Positions 17,734 through 29,915 of a stretch of DNA of 32,954 nucleotides are shown here, one piece after another. A program made the translations under genes and the position numbers. Numbering within the stretch: position 1 is the first letter of the stretch; each line of letters begins with the position of its first letter. Below the pieces are notes generated by a model, which was not told where the DNA came from, did not search any database, and saw only the letters and a program-made list of their open reading frames with translations. Origin of the DNA: Desulfuromonadales bacterium (GTDB lineage Bacteria; Desulfobacterota; Desulfuromonadia; Desulfuromonadales; BM103); NCBI GenBank assembly GCA_023701265.1, contig JAMPXI010000016.1, forward strand, positions 1-32,954. Direction: 5' to 3'.

Positions 17734-17811
17734 TGGTATCCCGTAGCGGATTCGAACCGCTGTCGCCGCCGTGAAAGGGCGGTGTCCTGGGCCAGGCTAG
17801 ACGAACGGGAC
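17734..17811 (-). tRNA. tRNA-Glu (anticodon UUC), CCA encoded
   Basis: Minus strand GTCCCGTTCGTCTAGCCTGGCCCAGGACACCGCCCTTTCACGGCGGCGACAGCGGTTCGAATCCGCTACGGGATACCA; acceptor GTCCCGT/ACGGGAT; anticodon loop CTTTCAC. Confidence 0.96.
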
Positions 17812-17912
17812 CTGAGGTTTGCGCCCCTGTCTGTCTACCGGGCTAGACGATAGGGACTCGATTATCTCAAGTGCCCCGCGGGAACTGAGCCCGCAGCAAC
17901 GCAATGTAAAAG

Positions 17913-17988
17913 TGGTGAGCCGGGGGGGGATCGAACCCACGACCATCTGATTAAAAGTCAGATGCTCTACCGACTGAGCTACCGGCTC
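17913..17988 (-). tRNA. tRNA-Lys (anticodon UUU), CCA encoded
   Basis: Minus strand GAGCCGGTAGCTCAGTCGGTAGAGCATCTGACTTTTAATCAGATGGTCGTGGGTTCGATCCCCCCCCGGCTCACCA; acceptor GAGCCGG/CCGGCTC; anticodon loop CTTTTAA. Confidence 0.95.
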
Positions 17989-17999
17989 ACGGAATTGCT

Positions 18000-18029
18000 C
18001 TTATAGATCCGTTTCTCCCGCAGTGTCAA
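18000..18029 (-). promoter_or_regulatory. Sigma70-type promoter for the tRNA-Lys/tRNA-Glu transcript
   Basis: Minus strand TTGACA-N18-TATAAG just upstream of tRNA-Lys. Confidence 0.65.
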
Positions 18030-18037
18030 CCCTTTTT

Positions 18038-20647
<2,610 letters not shown>

Positions 20648-20651
<4 letters not shown>

Positions 20652-22231
20652 AGTTCGATCTGGCGGACGGCCAGGATGCTCGGGTGAGTGCGCAGCTCTT
20701 CGAGTTGCGCGTCGGGGATGCGGCTGTCGACGTTGACCATCGAGATCGCCTTGCCGTTGATCTTGTGCCGGGTCAGATTCATCATGGCAATATTGATTCC
20801 GGCGCTGCCGAGGACCTGGCCGATGAAGCCGACCATTCCCGGACGGTCCTCGTTGTGCAGGACCAGAATATGCCCTTTCGGCACCGCCTCGACGTTGTAG
20901 CCGTCAACCCGCACGATGCGGAAATCCTCTTCGCCGAACAGGGCGCCGCAGACGAAATGCTCGCCGTCGCTCCCCTTGACGGTCAGCCGGATCAGGCTGG
21001 CATAGCCTTCGGTGCGCGGGCTCTTGGTCTCGGTGATGCGAATGCCGCGCTCGCCGGCCAGGTAGGGAGCGTTGATGTAGTTGACCTCGGGACCGACCAT
21101 CGGCGTCAGCAATCCCTTGAGCGCCGCGGTGGTCAGCGGCTCGGTCGGGAAGGCGGTCACCGCGCCGGCGAACTCCAGCCGGACCTCCGTCAGTTCACGG
21201 GCATAGAGCTGGGCCACGAAGGAGCCGAGGGTTTCGGCCATGGCGATGTAGGGGCGCAGGGTGTCGAGCAGTTCGGTGCTGATCGACGGCACGTTGACCG
21301 CATTGACGATCACTCCGCGCTGCAAAAAGTCGACGATCTGCCGGGCGACCTGCACGGTGACATTGATCTGGGCATCGAGGGTGGCGGTGCGCAGATGGGG
21401 GGTGCAGATCACTTGATCGAGGGCCAGCAGAGGGTTGTCTGGCTCCGGCGGTTCCTTGGCAAAGACGTCGATGGCTGCTCCAGCCACCTTGCCGCCGCGG
21501 ATCGCCTCGGCCAGGGCCGTTTCATCGATCAGCCCGCCGGTGGCGCTGTTGACGATCAGGCAGCCGGGCTTGACCCGCGCCAGGGTCTCGGCGTTGAGCA
21601 GTTCGGTGGTTTCGGAGGTCAGGGGGACGTGCAGGGTGATGAAGTCGGCCCGTTCCAGCAGTTCATCGAAGCTGACCGGTTCGGCGCCGTACATGCGGAT
21701 GGTCTCGGCGGCCAGGTAAGGGTCGTGGACGATCGGCAGCATCTTCAGGGCCTGGGCCCGCTCGATCACCAGTCGGCCGACCTTGCCGGCGCCGATCACG
21801 CCAAGGGTCTTGCCGGTCAGTTCGACGCCGAGGAAGCGCTCGCTCTCCCATCGGCCGCTCTTGGTGGAGGCGCTGGCGGCGGCAATCTGCCGGGCCAGGG
21901 CCATGAGCAGGGCGAGGGTGTGCTCGGCGGTGGTGGTGGCGCTGCCGAAGGGAGAGTGCATGATGACCACGCCCTTGCGGTTGGCGGCGGCCAGATCCAT
22001 GTTGTCGGTGCCGACCCCGGCCCGGCCGACCACTTTGAGCTTGTGGGCCGCCTGGAAAACTTCTTCGTTGACGAGGGTTCCGCCGCGCACCACCAGCGCA
22101 TCGGCCTCGGCCACGGCAGTCAGCAACTGGTCAAAGGAAAGGCCTGGCTGATAATCAACCTCGAGCCCTTCGGCCTGATCAAAAACTTCCAGCCCTTCGG
22201 CGGGGAATCTGTCGGAAATGAGAACTTTCAT
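20648..22231 (-). CDS. serA: D-3-phosphoglycerate dehydrogenase
   Basis: MKVLISDRFPAEGLEVFDQAEGLEVDYQPGL...VGRAGVGTDNMDLAAANRKGVVIMHSPFGSATTTAEHTLALLMALAR...; C-terminal ACT domain (GHILVLHNEDRPGMVGFIGQVLG). Confidence 0.97.
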
Positions 22232-22357
22232 GCGTCGCCGTCTGAAGGAATGCCGAACACTGTAAACTAGCAACCCCCCTCTTTGCTGTCAAGCTTCGCT
22301 TCAATTTGTCCCGTCTGATTTTGCATTCCACATCAAGGGAGAGGGAGACCGCTCCAT

Positions 22358-23866
22358 TCAACGCTTTCCGTGTGCCTGTTCGCGCAAAAAACCTGTCAGC
22401 AGACGGACGCCGACACCGCTCGCTCCCTTGGGGTGACAGGGGCGAGCCTGATCGATCCAGGCGGTGCCGGCAATGTCGAGGTGCGCCCAGTGCAGTCCTT
22501 TGGTGAAGCGCTGCAGGAAGGCGGCGGCGGTAATGGTGCCGGCCGGGCGGCCGCCGGTGTTCTTGACATCGGCGACGTCGCTATTGATCTGCTGGTCGTA
22601 GTCAGCCCAAAGCGGCAGCTCCCAGAGTCGCTCGCCGGTCTGTTCGCCCGCCTGCCGCAGCGCCTTCACCAGGGCCGGGTCGTTGCCGAGTACGGCGCTG
22701 GCGTGATGGCCGAGGGCAATGATGCAGGCACCGGTGAGGGTGGCAATGTCGACCACCAGTCGGGGTTGGAAGCGCCGGACGTAGGTGAGGGCGTCCGCCA
22801 GAATCAGGCGGCCCTCGGCGTCGGTGTTGAGAATTTCGATGGTCTGCCCGGAGAGACTGGTCAGGATGTCGCCGGGGCGGATGGCACTGCCGGAGGGGAG
22901 ATTCTCGACGGCCGGGATCACCCCGACCAGGTTGACCGGCAGCTTTAGCAGCGCCGCGGCGAGACAGGTGGCGATCGTCGCCGCGCCGCCGGCCATGTCC
23001 ATCTTCATCTCATCCATTTTTTCGGCCGGTTTCAGGGAGATGCCGCCAGCGTCGAACACCACCCCTTTGCCCACCAGGGCGATAGGCGCCACCCCTGTCT
23101 TGCCGCCCTGATATTCGAGGACGATCAGGCGCGGTTCGCGCACGCTCCCCTGGGCCACGCCGAGCAGCGCTCCGCACCCCTCCCGCGCCAGTTCGTCCCG
23201 TCCCAGCACGGTGCAGAGAAAGCCTCCCTCTGCTGCGGCAGCGACAGCCTGTTCGGCCAGATAGGCGGGGGATTTGATGTTCCCCGGTTCATTGACCAGG
23301 TCGCGGGCCAGGGTCACGGCACGGGCCAGCACCTGGGCCGTGGCCAGCGCTTTTTCCAGTTCCGGCCGGTTGGCCCCGCGCGCGAGCAGCAGGGTGACGG
23401 AACGAGGACCCGCGCCCTTTGGCCGGTTGTCCCCGGTGCGGTAGCGATCGAAGCGATAGCCGGCCAGGAGCAGCCCCTCCGTGACGGCTTCAATCCGGGC
23501 GGCCGGCGTGGTGCCGGGCAGGTCCAGCAGGTGCAGGGCACAGCTCAGTTCGGCGAGGCGCTTCCCCCTGAGCTGGCCGATGGCGGTGCCGGCCGCCTGT
23601 CGGAGTTGCTCAAGACCGGCGCCGCTCCGTTGGCCAAGACCGACCAGCAGAATCCGCCGGGCGGGCAGCGTGGCCGGCTGCAGCAACAGACTTTCATTGG
23701 CCCTGCCGGTGAATTCGCCGCTGCGGCGGGCCTCTTTCAGCCGGCCGTCGAGTTGCCGGTCGAGTTCGATTAGCAACGGGTCGTGCCAGCGGTCGGCGAA
23801 GGCGCCGAGAACCAGGCAGGCGGTGCGGGTTTTCAACGGTTCGGCAATGCGGAGGGTCAGCTTCAT
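22358..23866 (-). CDS. pepA: Leucyl aminopeptidase (M17 family)
   Basis: 502 aa; VGKGVVFDAGGISLKPAEKMDEMKMDMAGGAA, NTDAEGRLILADALTY. Confidence 0.97.
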   Translation of the reverse strand: MKLTLRIAEPLKTRTACLVLGAFADRWHDPLLIELDRQLDGRLKEARRSGEFTGRANESLLLQPATLPARRILLVGLGQRSGAGLEQLRQAAGTAIGQLRGKRLAELSCALHLLDLPGTTPAARIEAVTEGLLLAGYRFDRYRTGDNRPKGAGPRSVTLLLARGANRPELEKALATAQVLARAVTLARDLVNEPGNIKSPAYLAEQAVAAAAEGGFLCTVLGRDELAREGCGALLGVAQGSVREPRLIVLEYQGGKTGVAPIALVGKGVVFDAGGISLKPAEKMDEMKMDMAGGAATIATCLAAALLKLPVNLVGVIPAVENLPSGSAIRPGDILTSLSGQTIEILNTDAEGRLILADALTYVRRFQPRLVVDIATLTGACIIALGHHASAVLGNDPALVKALRQAGEQTGERLWELPLWADYDQQINSDVADVKNTGGRPAGTITAAAFLQRFTKGLHWAHLDIAGTAWIDQARPCHPKGASGVGVRLLTGFLREQAHGKR

Positions 23867-25509
23867 GCAAGGGCTCCTTGGTGTCGGCCTGAATAAGGGT
23901 CTGAATACGTTTGGCGGTAGTTGCCGGCGAGCGTGGCCAGATGCTCGGGTGGCAGGGACAGGCGCCGGCCGAGCACCGCGGCCACCGCATCGACGGCCGC
24001 CAGCCCGTGCCCGGGCAAGAGCGCTTGCGGGGAGCGGCGGCGCAGGATGTCTTCAGGGGTGCGGGCCATTTCAAAGTCGACCGCGTAGGCGATTTCCACG
24101 CCCAACGGTGCTCCCGGAGCAACCGGGGCCGCCAGTTCCGGCTCCTGGTCAAGGAGGTTCAACAGATGAGCTGTCCGCGTCCCGTAGCGATCGACCAGGC
24201 GGTGCAGGGTATCGGGATCAAGTCCGTGTCGATGGATGTTTGCCGGTGGGTCACGAAGGAGATCGTCCCATCCCGGCTGTCCGCCCGGCAGGGGCAGCGC
24301 GTGGGTTCGCACCTCCCCGCGCGGCCGGCCGAGGCGGGCCATGACCCGATCGGCGACCTCGGCGGCCATGGACCGATAGGTGGTGTATTTGCCGCCGCCG
24401 ATGGAGATCAGTCCGTCCGGAGACTCGAACAGGGCGTGCTCCCGGGAGACGCTGCTCTCATGGCCGGGGTGTCCGGCGAGAAGGGGCCGGATGCCCGCAA
24501 AGGTGCTCACGATGTCGCGCGCGGAAAGCTTTGCTCCGGGGAGGTATCGGGCCGCTTCCGCAAGGAGATAGTCAACTTCTCCGGCGGTGACGGCGACATC
24601 TTCCGGAGGGCTGCAATCATCGAGATCGGTGGTGCCGATCAGCGACAGATCTCCCCAGGGGATGACGAAGAACCTCCGGTCATCCCGGTCGGCGCTCAGG
24701 TACAGGGCCTCTTCGCCGCCGGGCAGGCGTGAAACCAGCAGATGTGCACCGCGGGTCGGGCGCAGCCGTGGTGTCCAGTTCCCGGCCATGGCGCCGACCC
24801 GGTCGAGCCAGGGGCCGGTGGCGTTGACCACGACCTTGGCGGAAACTTCCAGCGTGTCCTGGTTTTCCCGGTCCTCAACCACGGCGCCGGCAATTCGTCC
24901 ACCGTGCCGCAGCAGAGTGGACACCCTGGTGTAATTGACCGCGACTGCCCCGGCCTCGCGCGCGGCAATGACATTTTCCAGGCAAAGCCGGGCATCGTCC
25001 ATGCGGCAGTCCCAATAGAGGGCGGCACCGGTCAGCCCGTGCGGGTCGAGCAGCGGCTGGCGCTGGCTGGCTTCGTCGCTGGAGAGCATGCGGTGCGCAT
25101 GGGTGTTGCGCCCGAGGGCGAGCAGGTCATAGAGCGTCAACCCGGCATGCACCAGGGTGCGGGAGCGCCGCGCGCTGCGGTAGAGCGGGATCATCAACGG
25201 CAGGGGGCGCACCAGGTGAGGGGCAATCTGTTGCAGGATAAAGCGTTCGCGGCACGCCTCGAACACCAGGCCGAGGTCGAAGTTTTCCAGGTAGCGCAAG
25301 CCACCGTGGATCAGCTTGGTGGAACGGGACGAAGTGCCGCTGGCGAAGTCGTCCTGTTCCACCAAGACCACCGTGGCCCCGCGCAGGGCCAGATCGCGGG
25401 CGATTCCGGCGCCGGTGATGCCGCCGCCGATGATCAGGACATCGAAACGCTCTCCGCTGAGCCGGCTGGTATCCCTGGGTTTGGGGGTGACGAATGACGA
25501 TTTGGGCAT
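23863..25509 (-). CDS. glpD: Glycerol-3-phosphate dehydrogenase (FAD-dependent)
   Basis: MPKSSFVTPKPRDTSRLSGERFDVLIIGGGITGAGIARDLALRGATVVLVEQDDFASGTSSRSTKLIHGGLRYLE...; stop overlaps pepA start (ATGA). Confidence 0.95.
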   Translation of the reverse strand: MPKSSFVTPKPRDTSRLSGERFDVLIIGGGITGAGIARDLALRGATVVLVEQDDFASGTSSRSTKLIHGGLRYLENFDLGLVFEACRERFILQQIAPHLVRPLPLMIPLYRSARRSRTLVHAGLTLYDLLALGRNTHAHRMLSSDEASQRQPLLDPHGLTGAALYWDCRMDDARLCLENVIAAREAGAVAVNYTRVSTLLRHGGRIAGAVVEDRENQDTLEVSAKVVVNATGPWLDRVGAMAGNWTPRLRPTRGAHLLVSRLPGGEEALYLSADRDDRRFFVIPWGDLSLIGTTDLDDCSPPEDVAVTAGEVDYLLAEAARYLPGAKLSARDIVSTFAGIRPLLAGHPGHESSVSREHALFESPDGLISIGGGKYTTYRSMAAEVADRVMARLGRPRGEVRTHALPLPGGQPGWDDLLRDPPANIHRHGLDPDTLHRLVDRYGTRTAHLLNLLDQEPELAAPVAPGAPLGVEIAYAVDFEMARTPEDILRRRSPQALLPGHGLAAVDAVAAVLGRRLSLPPEHLATLAGNYRQTYSDPYSGRHQGALA

Positions 25510-25567
25510 GAGCGCTATGCTACCCCGTCTGCCGGCGAGTGGCAATGACTGCCGTTGGCGACTGCTT

Positions 25568-25595
25568 TTGACATTTGCAGGGAGGCATTTAGACT
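25568..25595 (+). promoter_or_regulatory. Candidate sigma70-type promoter for the downstream lipoprotein gene
   Basis: TTGACA-N16-TAGACT upstream of the ATG at 25658. Confidence 0.45.
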
Positions 25596-25657
25596 GTGAA
25601 GGCAAGCGGGGCAGGGAATGTCTGCCATTACTACAGGAACGGTCCAGGAGGAAAATC

Positions 25658-26512
25658 ATGCACGATCGACTCTTCTTTTTCAGGCTGGCGATCATGGCCG
25701 GGGTCGCCCTGGTGCTGGCGGCCTGCCAGGCGGCGACTCCACAGGGTGCAGCGCAGCTGGAATGCGCCCAGTGGGTCGGCAGCTACATCGACGGCCAGGG
25801 GCGCACCGGGCTTCAGGGACAGATCGTGCTCAAGGAAGCCGGTGCGCCGCTCGCCGGGGCATTCGTCAACGTGTATCCGGACACCATTTCCAACCTGCTC
25901 GGTCCTTCGCAGTTCATTTCGAGCCCGACCGACGAGCAGGGGCGCTACCGGATCGAGGTGCCCCCCGGTGTCTACTATGTAGTGGCGCGCAAGCGGCTCA
26001 GCGGACAGGCGACGGGGCCGCTCGAGCCCGGCGACTTCTACTCCGAGCACCAGCGCATCATGGTCCGGGTCGAAGCCGGTAAGGTCGCTTTGGTTGATCT
26101 GCCGGTAGCGGTGATGAAGGCGCCGATGTTCTTCAAGAGCCGGGTGGTCGATCGTGCGACCTCGACCGGGATTCGCGGGGTGCTGGTCGATGCGGCCGGC
26201 AAACCGGTCATGGGTGGCTTTGCCATGGCTTATGCCGATCCCGAGATGAAGCGCCTCCCCGATTTTGCCTCGACCCTCTCTGACGAACAGGGGAATTTCA
26301 CCATCTATCTGCCCGAAGGCGGCACCTATTTCCTGGCCGCCCGCATTCATGCCTGGGACATGCCTACGCCGGGCGAGCCCTACGGCAAATACGGCGGGGC
26401 GACGGCCACGCCGGTCACCGTGGCGACCGGTGGGTTTGTCGAAGACATCAGCATCGGGATGGCGCCATTCACCGGAGCGTATCAGCCAGGGAAAAGCAAA
26501 AGACCCTTCTAG
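25658..26512 (+). CDS. Lipoprotein with carboxypeptidase-regulatory-like (CnaB/FN3-like) repeats
   Basis: Signal peptide with lipobox (VALVLAAC); two repeats of 'G.V.VD..GKPV.GAFV.VY..P' type followed by DEQGRYRIEVPPGVYYVVARK and DEQGNFTIYLPEGGTYFLAAR; GGAGGAAAATC RBS. Confidence 0.75.
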   Translation: MHDRLFFFRLAIMAGVALVLAACQAATPQGAAQLECAQWVGSYIDGQGRTGLQGQIVLKEAGAPLAGAFVNVYPDTISNLLGPSQFISSPTDEQGRYRIEVPPGVYYVVARKRLSGQATGPLEPGDFYSEHQRIMVRVEAGKVALVDLPVAVMKAPMFFKSRVVDRATSTGIRGVLVDAAGKPVMGGFAMAYADPEMKRLPDFASTLSDEQGNFTIYLPEGGTYFLAARIHAWDMPTPGEPYGKYGGATATPVTVATGGFVEDISIGMAPFTGAYQPGKSKRPF

Positions 26513-26528
26513 CCACCGGGGGCTGATG

Positions 26529-26631
26529 AAAAGCACCCATCTGCGGCGTTGCCCTTGCTCTCGTCGCTGCGACGTCCCTTCCGGTACGCCTCACTCCTCG
26601 GGCTGTGGGCGCCTTGCACCTGGGCACTTTT
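26529..26631. repeat. Intergenic imperfect inverted repeat / putative dispersed repeat
   Basis: AAAAGCACCCATCTGCGGCGTTGCCC...GGGCGCCTTGCACCTGGGCACTTTT: long imperfect palindrome with CGTCGCTGCGACG inside. Confidence 0.5.
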
Positions 26632-26715
26632 GATCCGCCCTGTGGCCGGCTGCCAAGAGAATTCAAGTGAATTGCCGGAGTGGCGGGAACTATCTCGCCA
26701 CTCCGTAGTTTGGAG

Positions 26716-27156
26716 CTAACGGCTGCCGACGCGGGTGAGTAACCTGCCAAGCGATTTATTGAGGATGTGGTCGCGGGGCAGCGAGGTGAACACCGGCGGT
26801 TTGCGTACGCCGAGGCGGCGCAGCTCGTCGATGATCGGTTGGTAGCGCTGCTGCTTGAGGCCACGGCGGAAGGCCGCGAGGGCGGAGCTTTTCTGCTTCA
26901 TCAACAAGTGGATGCGGCCCAGCTGATAATAATGGCGGGCTTCGGCCGGTTCGGCCCCCAGTGCTTCCCGGCAGAGGGCCAGAGCCTTCTGGTAGTGCTG
27001 TCGCTCCTTGGCCAGGCAGTAGGCAAGAGCCGACTGTACGGCCGGCACCTGGCGCAGGCGGTCCGCAGTTTCAAAGTGCACCAGGGCGACCAGCGTCTCA
27101 CCGTTGGCGAGTGCCTTCTCCCCCTTGGCGATCAGGCTGTGCAGATCTTCATTCAT
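26716..27156 (-). CDS. TPR-repeat protein
   Basis: MNEDLHSLIAKGEKALANGETLVALVHFETADRLRQVPAVQSALAYCLAKERQHYQKALALCREALGAEPAEARHYYQLGRIHLLMKQKSSALAAFRRGL. Confidence 0.8.
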   Translation of the reverse strand: MNEDLHSLIAKGEKALANGETLVALVHFETADRLRQVPAVQSALAYCLAKERQHYQKALALCREALGAEPAEARHYYQLGRIHLLMKQKSSALAAFRRGLKQQRYQPIIDELRRLGVRKPPVFTSLPRDHILNKSLGRLLTRVGSR

Positions 27157-27341
27157 GGTTTGAATAGAGTAATCCTTCTTCAAGAATATCCGCAAGCCAC
27201 ATCTTCGCAAGTTATGACAGGCTCTGTTGCGGTCGTTGGGTTTCCTGTTGCCAGTCGACTAAGTAAATGCTAACTTTATCCATTGGTTATCACTTTCCCT
27301 CCGGGTTCGCCGCCCCGGCCTTCACCATCAGGAGAAACGCC

Positions 27342-28148
27342 ATGTTCGAACGCTATCGGTTGCTGCTAGTGATTGTCATGAGTTTTCTGCTGATTCCTGC
27401 CGTGGCTTCCGCCGAGGAGTTGCTCCGCTACGCCGGGGCCACCACGCTGCAGCGTTCCTTCATGCCGGAAGCCGCCCGTACCTTCCAGTCCGATACCGGG
27501 GTGCGCATCCAGATCGAGGGCGGGAATACCAACCCCGGCATCCGCGCCTTGCTGGCCGGCGAAATCGACATGGCCGGCGCCGGCCGGCATCTTACCGCGG
27601 ACGAGAAGAAGCAGGGGCTGGTCGAGCATTTTGTCGGCTGGGATGTTCTGGCGATCGTGGTGCAGCGGATCAACCCGGTGGAAAAGCTCAGCCTGGAGCA
27701 GTTGCGCGCCATCTTTTCCGGCGAGATCCGCAACTGGAAGGACGTCGGCGGCAAGGATGAGCCGATTGTCGTCGTCACCAGCCCAAAAGGGTCGGGAATG
27801 CGTACTTCCGTGCAGGATCTGATCCTCAAGGAGAAAGCATTCACTGCCAACGAGGTGGTGTCCGGCGTGGTTGGCCAGGCCGACCAGCAGGTGGCGATGT
27901 TTCCGGCAGCCGTTACCGCGGTCAGCCTGAGCATGGTTGATAATGCCCGGGTCAAGACGCTCTCCGTTGACGGCGTCGCACCGACCGCGGTCAATGTGGC
28001 GGCCGGTCGCTATCCGCTGGCCAAGCCGCTGGCGCTGGTGACGCGCGGCCAGCCCAAGGGGCAGTTGCAGCGGTTCGTTGATTTCGCCACCAGCGCGCGC
28101 GGTCAGGCCATAATGGCCAAACAGTTCGTCCCCTTGACACAACCCTGA
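27342..28148 (+). CDS. PstS-like phosphate/substrate-binding periplasmic protein
   Basis: Signal peptide (MFERYRLLLVIVMSFLLIPAVASAEE); GATTLQRSFMPEAARTFQ, IQIEGGNTNPGIRALLAGEIDMAGAGRHLT, EQLRAIFSGEIRNWKDVGGKDEPIVVVTSPKGSGMR: PBP-like (PF12849-type) pattern. Confidence 0.85.
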   Translation: MFERYRLLLVIVMSFLLIPAVASAEELLRYAGATTLQRSFMPEAARTFQSDTGVRIQIEGGNTNPGIRALLAGEIDMAGAGRHLTADEKKQGLVEHFVGWDVLAIVVQRINPVEKLSLEQLRAIFSGEIRNWKDVGGKDEPIVVVTSPKGSGMRTSVQDLILKEKAFTANEVVSGVVGQADQQVAMFPAAVTAVSLSMVDNARVKTLSVDGVAPTAVNVAAGRYPLAKPLALVTRGQPKGQLQRFVDFATSARGQAIMAKQFVPLTQP

Positions 28149-28235
28149 TCCATCCCCGTTTGTGCTAGCATAAACCTGCCGGGGGTTTGTTCGTGTTTGC
28201 CCCCGCCGAGAAACCAGAGGGTTGAGACGCAAGCG

Positions 28236-29915
28236 ATGAAGATTCGGACTAAAATCCTTCTGGCGATGATTGTGGCTTCGGTCGCGCCGATGACCTTGAC
28301 CCTGGCAATCGTCGGCAACCTGGCAGCTTATGATCAGGACCATTGGCAGGTTCTTCTGCTGACCGCTTTCGGGGTGATCGTCCTGGCGGTGCTGATCGCT
28401 TTTGCACTCGCCAAGGCCATCGTCCGGCCGCTACGCGAGATTGTCGATAACCTGGGGGAAATTGCCGATGGCGGCGGTGACCTCAGCCGCGAACTGCCGG
28501 TGCGCAGCAGCGACGAGATCGGCGAACTTTCCGAAAGTTTCAACCGGTTTCTGGTCCGTCAGCGCGAGATGATCGGGCGGTTGAATGCCGTCACCGGCGA
28601 GTTGGGAAAGGCCAACGAGCGCATCCGCAATTCTTCCCACGAAGTCATGGAGGGGGCGGTGCGTCAGTCGCAGGCTCTTGAAAATACGTCACGGGCGATC
28701 GAGGGGATCGACGAGGCGGCTGGCGGCATCGCCGAGAGCACGGGCTTTCTGGTCGGTTCCGTCGAGGAAAGTTCCTCGGCGACCCTCGAACTGGGGGCGA
28801 CCATCGAGGAAATTGCCGGGCAGATGGAGAAACTTTTTTCGACGGTCGAGGAAATCTCCAGTTCAATCAGCCAGATGTCGGTCGCCAGTCAGGAAGTCTC
28901 CGAGAACGTCGGCATCCTCTCATCCTCCACCGAGGTGACCGTCTCCTCAATGCTGGAGATGGATGCCTCGATCAAGGAAATCGAGGACAATGCCGCGCTC
29001 ACCAGCCAACTGTCCAGTGCTGCCGCCGAGGATGCCCAACTGGGTAAGCAGGCGGTCGACGAAACCATCCGGGGGATCGAGATCATCCGCGAGACGGTTG
29101 ACCGCGCCGGCGAGGCGATCATGGAACTCGGCCGCCAGTCGGGCGCCATCGGCAAGATTCTCACGGTGATCGACGAGGTGGCCGACCAGACCAGTCTGCT
29201 CTCCCTGAATGCGGCCATCATCGCTGCCCAGGCCGGCGAGCATGGCCGCGGGTTTGCCGTGGTGGCCGACGAGATCCGCGAACTGGCCGAACGCACCGCG
29301 GTATCCACCCGTGAGATTGCCACGATCATCGGTTCTCTCCAGGAGGGAACGCAGGAGGCGGTTCTTGCCATGAAGGAAGGGAGCGAGCGGGTGCACCAGG
29401 AGGTCAGCCGCTCCCGAGGGGCCGGAACCGCCCTGGAAAAGATCCGGACCAGCACCCTGAAGGCGATGGAACAGGTCAACGGCATTGTTCGGGCCACCCA
29501 GGAGCAGTCCCGCGGCAGCCGCCAGGTGACCGCTTCGATGAACCAGGTAGCCGCCATGCTCGAACAGATCGCAGCCGCCATCACCGAACAGTCCCAGGGG
29601 GCGCGGCAGTTGGCCGAAGGGGCCGAGATCATGCGCGATATCGCCGCCCACGGCAAGCAGAGTACCGGTGAACAGGCCAAGGGGAGTCGTCAGATCAATC
29701 AGAATATGGAGCAGATCCGGCAGATGATCGGCCGGATCGATGCCTCGACCAAGGAACTGACCCAGCGCAGCCGTCAGGTGGTCGAAGGGGCGGGGAGCGT
29801 GCACAAGGTTGCCGAGAGCAATGCCAGCCGGACCGCCGAACTCGATCAGGTGGTGGAGACCCTCAGCCGTCTGACCCGCTCGCTGGAGGAGGAGGTCGGG
29901 GCCTTCAAGGTATGA
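28236..29915 (+). CDS. Methyl-accepting chemotaxis protein without a periplasmic sensor domain
   Basis: Two closely spaced TM helices, HAMP-like segment ([25 protein letters not shown]), signalling tip [42 protein letters not shown]. Confidence 0.92.
   Translation: MKIRTKILLAMIVASVAPMTLTLAIVGNLAAYDQDHWQVLLLTAFGVIVLAVLIAFALAKAIVRPLREIVDNLGEIADGGGDLSRELPVRSSDEIGELSESFNRFLVRQREMIGRLNAVTGELGKANERIRNSSHEVMEGAVRQSQALENTSRAIEGIDEAAGGIAESTGFLVGSVEESSSATLELGATIEEIAGQMEKLFSTVEEISSSISQMSVASQEVSENVGILSSSTEVTVSSMLEMDASIKEIEDNAALTSQLSSAAAEDAQLGKQAVDETIRGIEIIRETVDRAGEAIMELGRQSGAIGKILTVIDEVADQTSLLSLNAAIIAAQAGEHGRGFAVVADEIRELAERTAVSTREIATIIGSLQEGTQEAVLAMKEGSERVHQEVSRSRGAGTALEKIRTSTLKAMEQVNGIVRATQEQSRGSRQVTASMNQVAAMLEQIAAAITEQSQGARQLAEGAEIMRDIAAHGKQSTGEQAKGSRQINQNMEQIRQMIGRIDASTKELTQRSRQVVEGAGSVHKVAESNASRTAELDQVVETLSRLTRSLEEEVGAFKV

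Noticed and set aside
28149-28255. Possible GEMM (cyclic dinucleotide) riboswitch before the MCP gene
   Set aside because: A short 'gagacgcaagcg' resembles the GEMM core GGGACGCAAAGC, but the required flanking helices and tetraloop receptor could not be traced and it runs into the start codon. Infernal with the GEMM model would decide.
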